From assembly GCF_002514725.1 (NCBI RefSeq), contig NZ_NTLB01000003.1, forward strand, positions 124,001 to 188,000: 64,000 nucleotides of DNA, given 5' to 3'. A model generated the notes under the pieces. It saw only the letters and a list, made by a program, of their open reading frames with translations, was not told the DNA's origin and searched no databases. This document shows, piece by piece, positions 28,201-37,851 of this stretch (positions are counted from its first letter, which is position 1; each line of letters begins with the position of its first letter). The position numbers and the translations under genes are program-made. This DNA is from Mangrovitalea sediminis (GTDB taxonomy: Bacteria; Pseudomonadota; Gammaproteobacteria; Pseudomonadales; Oleiphilaceae).

Positions 28201-29013
28201 TCATTTCTCCACTGGGGTGTCCGGGTGATTGCCCCATTCCGCCCAGGAGCCGGCATAACCCTTGATTTTTGGGTAGCCCAGTATCTTGGCGACCAGATAG
28301 GTCAAGCCGGAGCGGTGATGGGTCTGGCAATGGGTGATAACGGTTTTGTCGGGCGTGATACCCAGGGTTTCGAGCTGCTTGCGCAGCAGGGTTTCCGGCT
28401 TGAGACGAAAGCCGCGCGCGGGATCCATGGCTTGCGTCCACTCGAAATGGCGCGCTCCGGGGATGTGGCCGGACTTCGCGGCGGTTTGCCGTTCGCCATG
28501 AAATTCCGCTGCGGACCGGGCATCCCAGATAACGTGGTCCCCCTGTCCGAGATGGTTCAGGATCTCGTCCAGGGTTGCAGTCGGTGCGTCGGTCAACTGG
28601 AGCGGGTAGTGGCTCGGAGCTATATCAGGTATTTCCACTGTAAGCGGACGCTCCTCGCTGTCCCAGGCAATCCAGCCACCGTTCAGATAGCTGTAATGCG
28701 AATGGCCGATGCAGTCGAGTAGCCAGATAAACCGGCCCGCCCAACCGCCGCCTTCGTCGTCGTAGACCACGACATGTCGCTCCGGCGTCAGACCGATGCG
28801 GTTGGCCAGAGCCTGCAGGGCTTCTCTGTCGGGCAATAGGCCGGGTGATGGCGGTCGTCTGGATTGGGTTTCCTGCGGGTGAACGTATACGGCACCGGGA
28901 ATATGGCCCTGGCTGTAGCGTTCAGGATGACAAAGGTCAACAATCAGCAGGCTGTCGTCGTCAAGTAAGGGTTCCAGTGTTTCTGGTTCGACGATAAGCG
29001 GCAAGTCGGCCAT
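28201..29013 (-). CDS. rhdA: Thiosulfate sulfurtransferase (rhodanese), RhdA type
   Basis: 270 residues from ATG 29013. Two rhodanese domains; the second carries the active-site loop CQTHHR in VITHCQTHHRSG, identical in type to RhdA of Azotobacter and Pseudomonas. It transfers sulfane sulfur from thiosulfate to cyanide or other thiophilic acceptors. The first domain (VDLCHPERYSQGHIPGAVYV) is the non-catalytic one. It lies next to psd as in P. aeruginosa (PA4956-PA4957). An 8-codon upstream TTG extension is unlikely. Confidence 0.92.
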   Translation of the reverse strand: MADLPLIVEPETLEPLLDDDSLLIVDLCHPERYSQGHIPGAVYVHPQETQSRRPPSPGLLPDREALQALANRIGLTPERHVVVYDDEGGGWAGRFIWLLDCIGHSHYSYLNGGWIAWDSEERPLTVEIPDIAPSHYPLQLTDAPTATLDEILNHLGQGDHVIWDARSAAEFHGERQTAAKSGHIPGARHFEWTQAMDPARGFRLKPETLLRKQLETLGITPDKTVITHCQTHHRSGLTYLVAKILGYPKIKGYAGSWAEWGNHPDTPVEK

Positions 29014-29442
29014 AGAGAAATGTCCAGGATTCGGCAAAGCGCCAGTGTATCATGTCTTGGGTGGATGGTATGCGCCTGAACGTCGCGGTTTTACCCTGTC
29101 GAAAATAAAAAATCCTTTTTCCAACAGCAAGTTGGTGGCAAAGTAACAGCGGCCGGGGCTGCGTTTGGGAAAGTGCCTCCGGCAGAAATTAAAGCTCAGG
29201 TTTGCCAATCCCCGGCCGATAAGCTGAGCTCCTGGTTGTCGTGATCCTGCCGATTCCTGATAGATGATGTCGGGCAAAATGATGTGCCGGATTTGTCGTC
29301 ATAAGTGTTTGTTAATCGCCTGAAAATAGTCTTAACTTGTGTGGTGCAATTGCCCCGGTGGGCACGGGAGACGATTCGTTATGGTCGTCATCCAGTGCAT
29401 TCCATGTTGGATCGGGGCGGGTGACGGAGGCTGAATACCAGT
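29014..29442. other. Divergent 429-base region between rhdA and motA
   Basis: No protein gene is supported; short open frames on both strands look random. GCCGATAA at 29215-29222 equals the -10 element of flagellar sigma-28 promoters, but no TAAA lies at the right distance upstream (a TAAA is 6 bases too far away). The region must hold promoters for both rhdA and motA, which I cannot pin down. Confidence 0.4.
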
Positions 29443-30294
29443 ATGACCCTGATTGTTGGCATGCTCATCGTTATAGGGTGTGTGGTCGGTGGCTTTATGG
29501 CGAGTGGCGGCGTTCTGCTCGCCCTTTGGCAGCCCTATGAGGTGCTGATCATTGCGGGGGGTGCGTTCGGTGCCTTCGTTATCGCCAACCCGATGCATAC
29601 GGTTAAAACCGTATTCGGCAAACTGCCCAAGTTGCTCGGGGGCGGTGGTTTCAATAAAGCGTTCTACATGGATTTGTTGAGCCTGCTTTACGATTTGTTC
29701 GATAAATCGCGTAAGCAGGGCGTGATGGCGATCGAGGAAGATGTTGACAATCCCGCCGAGAGCCAGATCTTTACCCGCTATCCGGCCATCACGAAAATCG
29801 AGCCGTTGATGGCGTTCATCACGGATTACCTGCGCATTATCAGCGCCGGTAATATGGCGCCGCACGAGTTGGAAGGGTTGATGGATCAGGAGATCGAAAC
29901 CCGTCTGCATGAACTCGAGGAGCCTTCCCACGCGGTCACCAAGGTTGCTGATGCATTGCCGGGCTTCGGTATCGTGGCGGCGGTTATGGGTGTGGTTATC
30001 ACCATGGGAGCCATTGCCGGGCCTATCGAGGAAATTGGCCATCACGTCGGTGCTGCGTTGGTAGGGACCTTTATGGGTATCCTGCTGGCTTACGGGTTTG
30101 TCGGGCCGATGGCAACGTCGCTCGAGCATATGGCTCACGCCGAGATCAAGGCTTACGAGTGTGTTAAGGCGGCGATCCTCGCAACCATGGGCGGGCAGGC
30201 CCCGCAAATGGCTATCGAGTTTGGCCGGAAAACCCTGATGTCCGACAAGCGTCCTGGATTCCAGGAACTGAACGATCATGTGCGCTCCAAGTAA
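29443..30294 (+). CDS. motA: Flagellar motor stator protein MotA
   Basis: 283 residues, inner-membrane proton-channel subunit of the flagellar stator. Four hydrophobic segments are seen (near 5-25, 33-50, 168-190 and 200-220) with the large cytoplasmic loop between the second and third. The PGFGIVAAVMGVVITMG and GTFMGILLAYG segments hold the conserved prolines and glycines of TM3/TM4, and the loop ends with the charged residues that contact FliG (ESQIFTRYP, LEGLMDQEIE). It is followed by motB in the usual order. GGAGG lies 12 bases before ATG, longer than usual. Confidence 0.95.
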   Translation: MTLIVGMLIVIGCVVGGFMASGGVLLALWQPYEVLIIAGGAFGAFVIANPMHTVKTVFGKLPKLLGGGGFNKAFYMDLLSLLYDLFDKSRKQGVMAIEEDVDNPAESQIFTRYPAITKIEPLMAFITDYLRIISAGNMAPHELEGLMDQEIETRLHELEEPSHAVTKVADALPGFGIVAAVMGVVITMGAIAGPIEEIGHHVGAALVGTFMGILLAYGFVGPMATSLEHMAHAEIKAYECVKAAILATMGGQAPQMAIEFGRKTLMSDKRPGFQELNDHVRSK

Positions 30295-30367
30295 GCCGTG
30301 CTCGCTCATTTGATGTTCATTTGAAGTTTGTTCTTAAGCGGCGCGAGCCGCTTCCTGGAGAGGGGTA

Positions 30368-31333
30368 GTGGAAGATCGTCAGCCAATAATTGTCCGTCGG
30401 GTGAAGAAAGTGGTCGGCGGACACCATGGTGGTGCCTGGAAAGTGGCCTACGCCGACTTTGTCACGGCGATGATGGCGTTTTTCCTCGTGCTGTGGCTGA
30501 TTGCGACCAGTACGCCGAAACAGCGGGCGGCGATCGAAGCCTATTTTCACAACCCCACTGGGTTCGTCAGCGGCGGTAGCGCACATCCCATTGACTTGAA
30601 GGGCAGCGCATCGGTGGTTCAGCAGACCTCTGCCGATCAAGCGCCGAATCAGATTACCATTCCCGAGAAGACCGTCACCCAGATGGCGGACACCATCGAG
30701 CAGCGGAAGATGCAGGATCTCCTGCAGGACCTGAAGAATAAGGTCGACACCGACAAAACCCTTCAAAAATTCAAGGACCAACTGCTGATTGATATCACCG
30801 ACGAGGGGCTGCGGATCCAGATCGTGGATCGTTCCAAGCGTCCCATGTTCGATAGCGGCAGTGACGAGTTGAAATACTATTCCGAGGATTTGCTGTTCTC
30901 GTTGGCCAAGCTACTGGGCAAGCTGCCGAACAAGATCAGTATCACCGGTCACACCGACTCTTCGCCTTATGTCGGGCGTCCGGGTTATACCAACTGGGAG
31001 TTGTCGGCGGACCGTGCCAATGCGGCACGGCGAGCGTTGGTTGCCGGTGGCGTCTCACCCGACCAGATCGCCCGTGTGGAAGGCCTTGGCGATTCGGTGC
31101 CGTTCGACAAGTCGGATCCCACGGCGCCGGTCAATCGCCGAATCTCGATCATTGTGCTGAATAAGAAAACGGCCGAGAACATTCAGAAGAATGCCTCGGC
31201 AGGCGGTGACGCCCCGATCATCGATTTGACCAAGCCGACGCCTGGCCAGAGCAAGAATGCAGAAAAGTCACTGAAGGAAGGCGACTGGTTCAAGAGCGTC
31301 AAGCCGGACAAGCCGGGACCTGTGAAGTGGTAG
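30368..31333 (+). CDS. motB: Flagellar motor stator protein MotB
   Basis: 321 residues, starting at GTG with GGAGAGG upstream. One TM helix (about 29-48) follows the conserved VAYADFVTAMMAFFLVLWL, whose aspartate is the proton-binding residue. The periplasmic OmpA-like domain (about 190-285) has ITGHTDSSPY and NWELSADRANAARR, and anchors the stator to peptidoglycan. The long proline- and lysine-rich tail is not conserved. Pairs with MotA 73 bases upstream. Confidence 0.95.
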   Translation: MEDRQPIIVRRVKKVVGGHHGGAWKVAYADFVTAMMAFFLVLWLIATSTPKQRAAIEAYFHNPTGFVSGGSAHPIDLKGSASVVQQTSADQAPNQITIPEKTVTQMADTIEQRKMQDLLQDLKNKVDTDKTLQKFKDQLLIDITDEGLRIQIVDRSKRPMFDSGSDELKYYSEDLLFSLAKLLGKLPNKISITGHTDSSPYVGRPGYTNWELSADRANAARRALVAGGVSPDQIARVEGLGDSVPFDKSDPTAPVNRRISIIVLNKKTAENIQKNASAGGDAPIIDLTKPTPGQSKNAEKSLKEGDWFKSVKPDKPGPVKW

Positions 31334-31344
31334 TGGCCTGATGG

Positions 31345-32394
31345 CTACTGGCTATCTGTTATGACGTTGGACGACTGTTCGATATCGGTCAGGATTCGCT
31401 GAAAACTCTCTCGCCTTTGCAGCATCAGGCGCCCATCTTTGACCGCCTCATCCAACGCGCAACCGGGTTCGCCCTGATGCCGGCAGTTACGGAAACGGCA
31501 ATGTCCGCTCAATGGGCGGATGTCTGTAAATCCCCATTCAAGCTGGTCCGGCGTGATATGCCAGAGTCCAAACTCGCGGATGCCGGGGGAGTCGATCAGG
31601 TCGCCCCCGCAAGGCAGGTGGAACAGTTTTGCCGTGGTGGTGGTATGGGTGCCTTTGCGGGTGGTTTCTGAAAGGGCGCCGATACGAATGTCCACGTCTG
31701 GTGCCAGCTGCTGGATCAGTGAGGATTTTCCGACACCCGACTGCCCGACGAAAACGCTGGTGCGATCGCGGACCAGGGCTTCGAGTTGGGCACGCTGATC
31801 GGCTCGTTTGGCAGATGTCTGCTCAACGGTGTAGCCCAAGGCCTGGTAGCGAGCCAGTAGGTCGAGTACCGGGTGTTCCGGCGAATCCTCCAGCAGGTCC
31901 GACTTGTTGAGCAACAGGACCGGCGGAATGCCGGTGGTCTCGGCGGCCACCAGATAGCGGTCGATCAGATTGGCATGCGGTGTCGGTTCGACCGCAATGA
32001 CGATGATGATCTGGTCAATATTGGCGGCAACGGGCTTGAGCGCGCCATAATTGTCTGGTCGCAGCAGGACCGAGCGACGATCGCTGCGGGAGACCACGAC
32101 GCCGCCCTGCTGATCATCGGCGCGCCAGGCCACGCGGTCACCCGTGACCAGGCTGTCGATGTTGGCTCGGATGTGGCAGCGGAAGAGTTCGCCTTTCTGG
32201 GCGCCTTCGAGCGCTTCGACATCCAGCTGGCGTCCGAAGTGCGCAATCACCAGTCCCGGCTGTTCCGGCCCCAGTTCCCCGGCTTGCAGGCGCCGGTCGA
32301 TATCCTGCTCGCGTCGCTCGCTCCGGCGCGTGCGTTCTGACTGAATCTGGCGGATTCGTCGTTGCTGCTGCTGGTTGAGTCGTCGTTTTGCCAT
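31345..32394 (-). CDS. rsgA: Ribosome small-subunit-dependent GTPase RsgA
   Basis: 349 residues from ATG 32394 (MAKRRLNQQQQRR). It is a circularly permuted GTPase that acts in late 30S assembly. An N-terminal basic tail leads into an OB-fold (LVIAHFGRQLDVEAL), then the GTPase motifs NKSDLL (G4), VGQSGVGKSSLIQQL (G1) and DSPGI (G3), and a C-terminal zinc knuckle CRFRNCRHQGEPGC. The open frame continues 363 bases further upstream, but the family start is clear. It faces orn divergently and converges with motB. Confidence 0.95.
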   Translation of the reverse strand: MAKRRLNQQQQRRIRQIQSERTRRSERREQDIDRRLQAGELGPEQPGLVIAHFGRQLDVEALEGAQKGELFRCHIRANIDSLVTGDRVAWRADDQQGGVVVSRSDRRSVLLRPDNYGALKPVAANIDQIIIVIAVEPTPHANLIDRYLVAAETTGIPPVLLLNKSDLLEDSPEHPVLDLLARYQALGYTVEQTSAKRADQRAQLEALVRDRTSVFVGQSGVGKSSLIQQLAPDVDIRIGALSETTRKGTHTTTTAKLFHLPCGGDLIDSPGIREFGLWHITPDQLEWGFTDIRPLSGHCRFRNCRHQGEPGCALDEAVKDGRLMLQRRESFQRILTDIEQSSNVITDSQ

Positions 32395-32562
32395 GGGTTC
32401 CTGTGGGCGCTCGGAATCTGGTGTAACATGATAACCGGCTTGGCAGCCCATCGCTTGCCTTTCACCGGGTTTCGTTTGAACGAGTGTGCTTGAAGCGTGT
32501 GGTTTCGGCCATAGTGCCTTTGGCAGATGTTTTTTTGATTGCGTGCACAGGAGTCCACAATC

Positions 32563-33105
32563 ATGCCAGGTTTGGATCGTTTGATCTGGATCGATCTGGA
32601 AATGACCGGTCTGCACCCCGAGACCGACCGTATCCTCGAGATTGCCACCATCGTAACGGATGCTCAGCTCAATGTGATCGCGGAGGGGCCTGTTCTTGCG
32701 GTACACCAGTCCGACGAATTGCTGTCGGGCATGGATGAATGGTGCGTGCGTACCCATGGTGCGTCAGGTTTGACCGAGAGAGTCCGTCAAAGCACCTTGA
32801 GCGAATGTGCTGCGCAGCAGCAGACGCTGGACTTTCTTCGCCAGCACCTTGAAGCGGGTCAGTCCCCCATGTGCGGTAACAGTATCTGTCAGGACCGGCG
32901 TTTCCTGGCAAGCTACATGCCGGAACTTGAAGCTTTTTTCCACTACCGCAACCTCGACGTCAGCACCATCAAGGAACTGGCGAGGCGCTGGAAGCCCGCG
33001 GCCCTGTCCGGATTCAACAAGAAGGGTGCGCACCTGGCGCTGGACGATATTCGGGAATCCATTGCCGAATTGCGTCACTACCGGGAAACGTTCTTTAGTC
33101 TCTGA
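32563..33105 (+). CDS. orn: Oligoribonuclease Orn
   Basis: 180 residues from ATG 32563 ([17 protein letters not shown]), with CAGGAG 9 bases upstream. It is a DEDDh 3'-5' exoribonuclease of very short RNAs; in Pseudomonas it also removes pGpG, the product of EAL-type c-di-GMP hydrolysis. The acidic residues are in [20 protein letters not shown] and [10 protein letters not shown], with the catalytic histidine in the last block. Given the EAL phosphodiesterase in this genome, the pGpG role may matter here too. Divergent from rsgA and convergent with queG. Confidence 0.95.
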   Translation: MPGLDRLIWIDLEMTGLHPETDRILEIATIVTDAQLNVIAEGPVLAVHQSDELLSGMDEWCVRTHGASGLTERVRQSTLSECAAQQQTLDFLRQHLEAGQSPMCGNSICQDRRFLASYMPELEAFFHYRNLDVSTIKELARRWKPAALSGFNKKGAHLALDDIRESIAELRHYRETFFSL

Positions 33106-33124
33106 CGTGGCCGGCGCAGGCCGG

Positions 33125-34240
33125 TTACCCGACACCGTGACGCGATAGGGCCCATTGGACATGTTCGCGAACCAGCGGGGATGGGTGGTCGGCTCGTTGC
33201 CTGAGCGCCTCGACAACGGGGATCGTTGTTGGTGCGTTGCCGAGTCCAACGGCCAGATTCCGTAGCCAGCTTTCATAGCCCGCGCGGCGGATCGCCGAAC
33301 CTTCGGTGTTTCGTAGGAATGTCGCTTCATCCCACAAAAAAAGCTCGGCCAGTGTGCTGTTATCCAACTGATGGCGAGGGGAGAAGTCTGTTTCTGCAGT
33401 GGCGCGGCTGAAGCGGTTCCAGGGGCAGACCAACTGACAGTCGTCACAGCCAAACACCCTGTTGCCCATGGCCGCACGAAGTTCGGTCGGAATCGCCCCC
33501 TTCAGCTCAATCGTCAGGTACGAGATGCAGCGTCGGGCGTCCAGTTGGTAAGGGCCGACAAAGGCTTGGGTGGGACAGATATCCAGGCAGGCGCTGCACC
33601 GGCCGCAGTGTTCGGTCCTGTGCGGTTCGCTCAGCGGAATGGGCGCGTCGGTGAAAATTTCACCGAGAAAGAAAAAGGAGCCTGCGCGGCGGTTGAGCAG
33701 CATGGTGTTCTTGCCGATCCAGCCCATGCCGGCATTGCGGGCGACGGCACGCTCCAGTACTGGAGCGCTGTCGACAAAGGCGCGGTAGTGATAACCACTG
33801 ACGGCTTCGTCGATTCGCTTCGCCAACTGTGCCAGCCGCTTACGGATCAACTTGTGATAATCACGCCCGAGGGCATACCGTGAGATGTAGGCGCGTTCGC
33901 GGTCCTGCAATACCTGGAGAGGGTTGTCCTGTGCGGGTAGGTAATCCATGCGCACTGAGATCAGCCGTCGGGTTCCCTCAACGAGGGCGTCGGGCTGGAT
34001 GCGCTTGTCTCCATGCGCTCCCATGAAGGTCATTTCGCCCTGATAGCCGGCCGCAAGCCACTGCTTGAGGTGCTTGCCGTCCTCTCCCAGTTGGGTGTCG
34101 GTGATCCCGATTTCCTGAAAGCCCAGTTCCTGCGCCCATTGGCGAATCAGGTCAGGCAGGTCGCCCAAGGCGGCCTCATCGTGCGTGGCAGTGGCAGGAT
34201 AATGATCTTGAGCCCCTGATTTGTTACGCTTTCCAGGCAT
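33125..34240 (-). CDS. queG: Epoxyqueuosine reductase QueG
   Basis: 371 residues from ATG 34240, which has GAGGGCGAG just upstream. It reduces epoxyqueuosine to queuosine in tRNA, using a cobalamin and two [4Fe-4S] clusters. The cluster ligands are CGRCSACLDICPTQ and CDDCQLVCPWN. A C-terminal HEAT-like helical region follows (DHPSPLVREHVQWAL). The upstream part of the longer open frame overlaps nnr and is ignored. It lies between orn and nnr as in Pseudomonas. Confidence 0.94.
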   Translation of the reverse strand: MPGKRNKSGAQDHYPATATHDEAALGDLPDLIRQWAQELGFQEIGITDTQLGEDGKHLKQWLAAGYQGEMTFMGAHGDKRIQPDALVEGTRRLISVRMDYLPAQDNPLQVLQDRERAYISRYALGRDYHKLIRKRLAQLAKRIDEAVSGYHYRAFVDSAPVLERAVARNAGMGWIGKNTMLLNRRAGSFFFLGEIFTDAPIPLSEPHRTEHCGRCSACLDICPTQAFVGPYQLDARRCISYLTIELKGAIPTELRAAMGNRVFGCDDCQLVCPWNRFSRATAETDFSPRHQLDNSTLAELFLWDEATFLRNTEGSAIRRAGYESWLRNLAVGLGNAPTTIPVVEALRQRADHPSPLVREHVQWALSRHGVG

Positions 34241-34290
34241 CTCGCCCTCGTTTTTCAACCGAATGCTGTGACTGCGGATTTCCGATAACC

Positions 34291-35838
34291 ATGATAACAG
34301 GCGAACACTCCAGATCCTCATTGCCCCACGCACTCTATCGTACCGAGTCGGTGCGGGCATTGGACCGCTATGCCATCGAACAAGGTGGCGTGCCGGGGTT
34401 TGAGCTGATGAGCCGGGCAGGGCGTCGTGCGTTCCGGCATCTCATGCGGCGCTGGCCACTGGCGCGGCACCTGACGGTGCTGTGTGGCGCGGGGAATAAC
34501 GGAGGCGATGGCTACATCATGGCGGGCCTGGCTGTTGCGCAGGGGCTGTCGGTCCATTGCGTGGCTGTCGGGGATCCTGCCCGCCTGCAGGGGGATGCGC
34601 GCAGCGCCTGGGCCCAGGCTCAGGAGTTGGGTGTCCAGGTGCAAGGGATCGAAGCATCGTCATGGCGTGAATGCGTTGACGGTGCGGACGTTATCGTGGA
34701 TGCGATGCTGGGCACCGGCCTGAGCGGTGAGGTCAGAGACCCTTATCGGACGGTGTTCGATTATGTCGCGCGGAGCGGGAAGCCCGTCCTGGCAGTGGAT
34801 GTCCCGTCTGGACTCTGCAGCGACACAGGACGGGTACTCGGGCTGGCAATTCGGGCGGAATTGACGGTTACCTTTATTGGAATGAAGCAGGGGTTGCTGA
34901 CCGCTGCGGCGCCCGATTACGTCGGTGAACTGGTCTTTGACGATCTCGGCGTTGGTGAAATGATTGAGGGGGTCGTGTCAGCCGACGCGACACGCTGTGA
35001 CTGGCCATCTGTCGCGTCCCTTTTGCCGGAGCGCAAGGCCGCAAGTCATAAGGGGCTGTTTGGCCGGGTGCTGATCGTTGGCGGTGACTGTGGCATGGGC
35101 GGGGCGGCGATTCTGGCAGCGGAAGCGGCGGCTCGTACAGGGGCGGGGCTGGTTTATCTGGCCACGCGTCCCGAGCACGTAACGGCGGCCTTGACGCGTT
35201 GTCCGGACATCCAGGTAACGGGCGTCGAGCATGGCTCACAGCTGGATGCGCTGCTGGTGGGCAAGGATGTGGTCGTTGTCGGGCCTGGCCTGGGGCAGTC
35301 GGCTTGGGGGCAACAGATGCTGCAGCGGGTGATGGCCTGGGGCGGTCCCTGCGTGGCGGACGCGGATGCACTTAATCTCTTGTCGCGACCGGGCAAGGCG
35401 TTGCAGCGGGAGAATTGGATCTTGACGCCACACCCGGGTGAGGCGGCCCGAATGCTGGGAATCTCGACGGCAGAGATTGGCGCTGATCGGTTCTCCGCCG
35501 TATGCCGTTTAGCCCAATGCTGGGGTGGCGTTGCGGTGCTGAAAGGTGCCGGTACCTTGATAGCTTCCCGCGATGCGCCAGTGCAGGTTGCGACCACGGG
35601 CAACCCGGGTATGGCCAAGGGCGGTATGGGCGATGTGCTTTCGGGTATTTTGGGGAGCCTGCTGGCTCAGGGGCTTCCGGCTGCCGATGTCGCCTCATTG
35701 GGTGTGTGTTTGCACGGAGAGGCGGCGGATCGTCTGGTATCGTCATTCGGTTATCGCGGCCTGTTGCCGCAGGACCTGATCGCTGAGATCCCTTCGGTTC
35801 TTGCCCGGGCTGAAGCGATTGGAGTAGCCGGGGCATGA
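34291..35838 (+). CDS. nnr: Bifunctional NAD(P)H-hydrate epimerase / dehydratase Nnr
   Basis: 515 residues that repair hydrated NAD(P)H. The N-terminal epimerase domain (about 1-220) contains GNNGGDGYI; the C-terminal dehydratase domain (about 225-515) contains GCGxGxSxW-like GPGLGQSAWG, LLTPHPGEAARML in the form ILTPHPGEAARM and NPGMAKGGMGDVLSG. It is fused in this species as in E. coli YjeF. Divergent from queG with 50 bases between; its stop overlaps tsaE in an ATGA junction. Confidence 0.94.
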   Translation: MITGEHSRSSLPHALYRTESVRALDRYAIEQGGVPGFELMSRAGRRAFRHLMRRWPLARHLTVLCGAGNNGGDGYIMAGLAVAQGLSVHCVAVGDPARLQGDARSAWAQAQELGVQVQGIEASSWRECVDGADVIVDAMLGTGLSGEVRDPYRTVFDYVARSGKPVLAVDVPSGLCSDTGRVLGLAIRAELTVTFIGMKQGLLTAAAPDYVGELVFDDLGVGEMIEGVVSADATRCDWPSVASLLPERKAASHKGLFGRVLIVGGDCGMGGAAILAAEAAARTGAGLVYLATRPEHVTAALTRCPDIQVTGVEHGSQLDALLVGKDVVVVGPGLGQSAWGQQMLQRVMAWGGPCVADADALNLLSRPGKALQRENWILTPHPGEAARMLGISTAEIGADRFSAVCRLAQCWGGVAVLKGAGTLIASRDAPVQVATTGNPGMAKGGMGDVLSGILGSLLAQGLPAADVASLGVCLHGEAADRLVSSFGYRGLLPQDLIAEIPSVLARAEAIGVAGA

Positions 35839-36341
35839 AGATAAACAATGGTGTCGACGGGATGGCTTGGGGAGATTGGGAGACGCTGGCGGATGCCGAC
35901 GCGACCGAAGCCTGGGGGGCTGCCTTGGGCCGTGCCTGCGGGAACGGGGCGGTGGTGTACCTGTTTGGGGACCTCGGTGCAGGTAAGACGACACTGTGCC
36001 GCGGTTTGCTTCACGGTCTTGGGCATCAGGGGAATGTCAAAAGTCCGACCTATACCCTGGTTGAGCCCTACGAAGATATTCGGCCCCGTGTTTATCACTT
36101 CGACCTTTACCGGCTGGCCGATCCGGAGGAACTGGAGTTCATGGGCATCCGGGACTATTTTTCCGGTGAGCACCTGTGCTTGGTGGAATGGCCCCAGCGC
36201 GGGCAGGGATTGCTGCCGTCGGCGGATTGCGAAGTGGAGCTCCAGGTTGTCGGCACTCACCGACAGCTAAGGTGCAGGGCCTGTACCCGGGAAGGGAAGT
36301 CTATTGTGATGCGAATGCAGCAAGCGGTGCGGACATCTTAA
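35835..36341 (+). CDS. tsaE: tRNA t6A synthesis ATPase TsaE
   Basis: 168 residues. P-loop ATPase that works with TsaB/TsaD to make t6A37 in ANN-decoding tRNAs. The Walker A sequence is GDLGAGKTT; SPTYTLVEPYE and YHFDLYRL are also typical family motifs. The C-terminus is longer than E. coli TsaE by about 15 residues. It overlaps nnr by 4 bases and precedes amiB, the usual order. Confidence 0.94.
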   Translation: MKINNGVDGMAWGDWETLADADATEAWGAALGRACGNGAVVYLFGDLGAGKTTLCRGLLHGLGHQGNVKSPTYTLVEPYEDIRPRVYHFDLYRLADPEELEFMGIRDYFSGEHLCLVEWPQRGQGLLPSADCEVELQVVGTHRQLRCRACTREGKSIVMRMQQAVRTS

Positions 36342-36388
36342 AGGAGGCCCCGTCTGGGCGTGAAGCGAGTGTGAACAAGGAGAAGGTC

Positions 36389-37777
36389 TTGCAGCGCCGT
36401 TGGACGTTAGGGCGTCCAATCGGACTGACAATGATGCTGTTGATGCTCCTGATGGCGGGCAGTCGGCAGGCATGGGCGGAGACCCGCTTGAGCGACGCCC
36501 GCCTTTGGCCTGCGCCCGGGCATACCCGGCTTGTACTCGATCTTAGCGGCCGCATCGATCACAGCGTTTTCACGTTGGCCAAGCCTGACCGGCTGGTGAT
36601 CGATATGCAGAATACCCGCCTGGCGGTTGACCTGACCCGCCTCAGCCTCAAAGGAACGCCGATTGAGGCGATTCGTAGTGCCCCCCGTAACGGGAACGAC
36701 CTGCGGGTGGTGCTGGACCTGAGGCATCGTGTCTCACCCCGAAGCTTTCTGCTCGACCCCAATTCCCAGTATGGCTACCGGTTGATCGTCGACATGCAGG
36801 ACCCCAATGTTCCTGACAATGACCAGACTGCCGTGATCAACGCATCCAGCGTGCAGGGCAAGCGGAATATCATTGTCTGTATCGATGCGGGGCATGGCGG
36901 CGAAGATCCCGGCGCGATAGGGCCGCATGGCTACAAGGAAAAGAATGTCACGTTGAGCATTGCCCGCGATCTCCAGGCGTTGGTCTCTGCGCAGCCGGGC
37001 TTCACCGCCAAGATGACCCGTACCGGCGATTACTACGTCGGCCTGCGGGACCGGACCCAGCTGGCGCGGAAGTACAATGCGGACATGTTTGTCTCGATTC
37101 ATGCGGATTCCTACCCCAGTGCCTCCGCCGAGGGCGCGTCGGTTTACGCGCTGTCGCGGCGTGGTGCGACCAGCGAAACCGCGCGATGGCTGGCCCAGAG
37201 CGAAAACCGTGCTGACCTGATCGGTGGGGTGGGGGGTGTTTCGCTGGACGACAAGAGCAATACGCTGGCGCAGGTGCTGCTCGATCTTTCGATGACGGCA
37301 AGTATGAAGGCGAGCCTGGGTATTGGTAGAGATGTTCTCACCCAACTGGATGATGTGACGCAATTGCACCGGAATCACGTCGAACAGGCGGCTTTCGTAG
37401 TCCTGAAGTCACCGGATATTCCGTCGATTCTGGTGGAGTCCGGTTTTATCTCCAATCCCCAGGAGGAGCGCCTGCTGATTTCGCATAAGCATCAGCGTGC
37501 CATCGCCCATGCCATCTTCGAGGGCATTCAGGATTACTTCCAGAACTCGCCGCCGCCGGGCACACTGCTGGCGTCGGAGAAGCGTCAGAGCAGGACGGCT
37601 ACCGCTGCACCTTTGCCGCGCCCCTCACCGTTGCAGCGTTATAAGGTGCGTAGCGGCGATACCCTGTCGAGCATTGCGCACCGTAGGCAGACTTCTGTGG
37701 ATCGTTTGCGCAAACTTAACGGTCTCAATTCGGATGTGGTTGTTGTCGGTCAGGTATTGCAGGTACCGGCTTCCTGA
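36389..37777 (+). CDS. amiB: N-acetylmuramoyl-L-alanine amidase AmiB with LysM
   Basis: 462-residue precursor if it starts at TTG 36389, which has a near-ideal AAGGAG at 36377-36382; GTG 36371 and ATG 36431 are alternatives. The signal peptide has a basic LQRRWTLGRP, a hydrophobic core and AWA before cleavage. The AMIN domain (about 30-130) targets it to the septum, the Amidase_3 zinc domain begins with CIDAGHGGEDPG and includes the catalytic glutamate region LVESGFISN, and a C-terminal LysM (YKVRSGDTLSSIA) binds peptidoglycan. It splits daughter-cell walls after division. Confidence 0.93.
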   Translation: MQRRWTLGRPIGLTMMLLMLLMAGSRQAWAETRLSDARLWPAPGHTRLVLDLSGRIDHSVFTLAKPDRLVIDMQNTRLAVDLTRLSLKGTPIEAIRSAPRNGNDLRVVLDLRHRVSPRSFLLDPNSQYGYRLIVDMQDPNVPDNDQTAVINASSVQGKRNIIVCIDAGHGGEDPGAIGPHGYKEKNVTLSIARDLQALVSAQPGFTAKMTRTGDYYVGLRDRTQLARKYNADMFVSIHADSYPSASAEGASVYALSRRGATSETARWLAQSENRADLIGGVGGVSLDDKSNTLAQVLLDLSMTASMKASLGIGRDVLTQLDDVTQLHRNHVEQAAFVVLKSPDIPSILVESGFISNPQEERLLISHKHQRAIAHAIFEGIQDYFQNSPPPGTLLASEKRQSRTATAAPLPRPSPLQRYKVRSGDTLSSIAHRRQTSVDRLRKLNGLNSDVVVVGQVLQVPAS

Positions 37778-37851
37778 CTTCTGTCCCGGATGAGCGAAGG
37801 TCCGGGCTTCTGTTATCATCCCCACTTCTATTGCCTGATTAGTGAAGGTCC

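Noticed and set aside
29215-29222. GCCGATAA, like the -10 of a sigma-28 flagellar promoter, before motA
   Set aside because: The TAAA lies 21 bases upstream instead of 15, and the site is more than 220 bases from motA.
29050-29277. 75-codon minus-strand open frame between rhdA and motA
   Set aside because: No family resemblance and no convincing start; it lies in the leader region of motA/rhdA.
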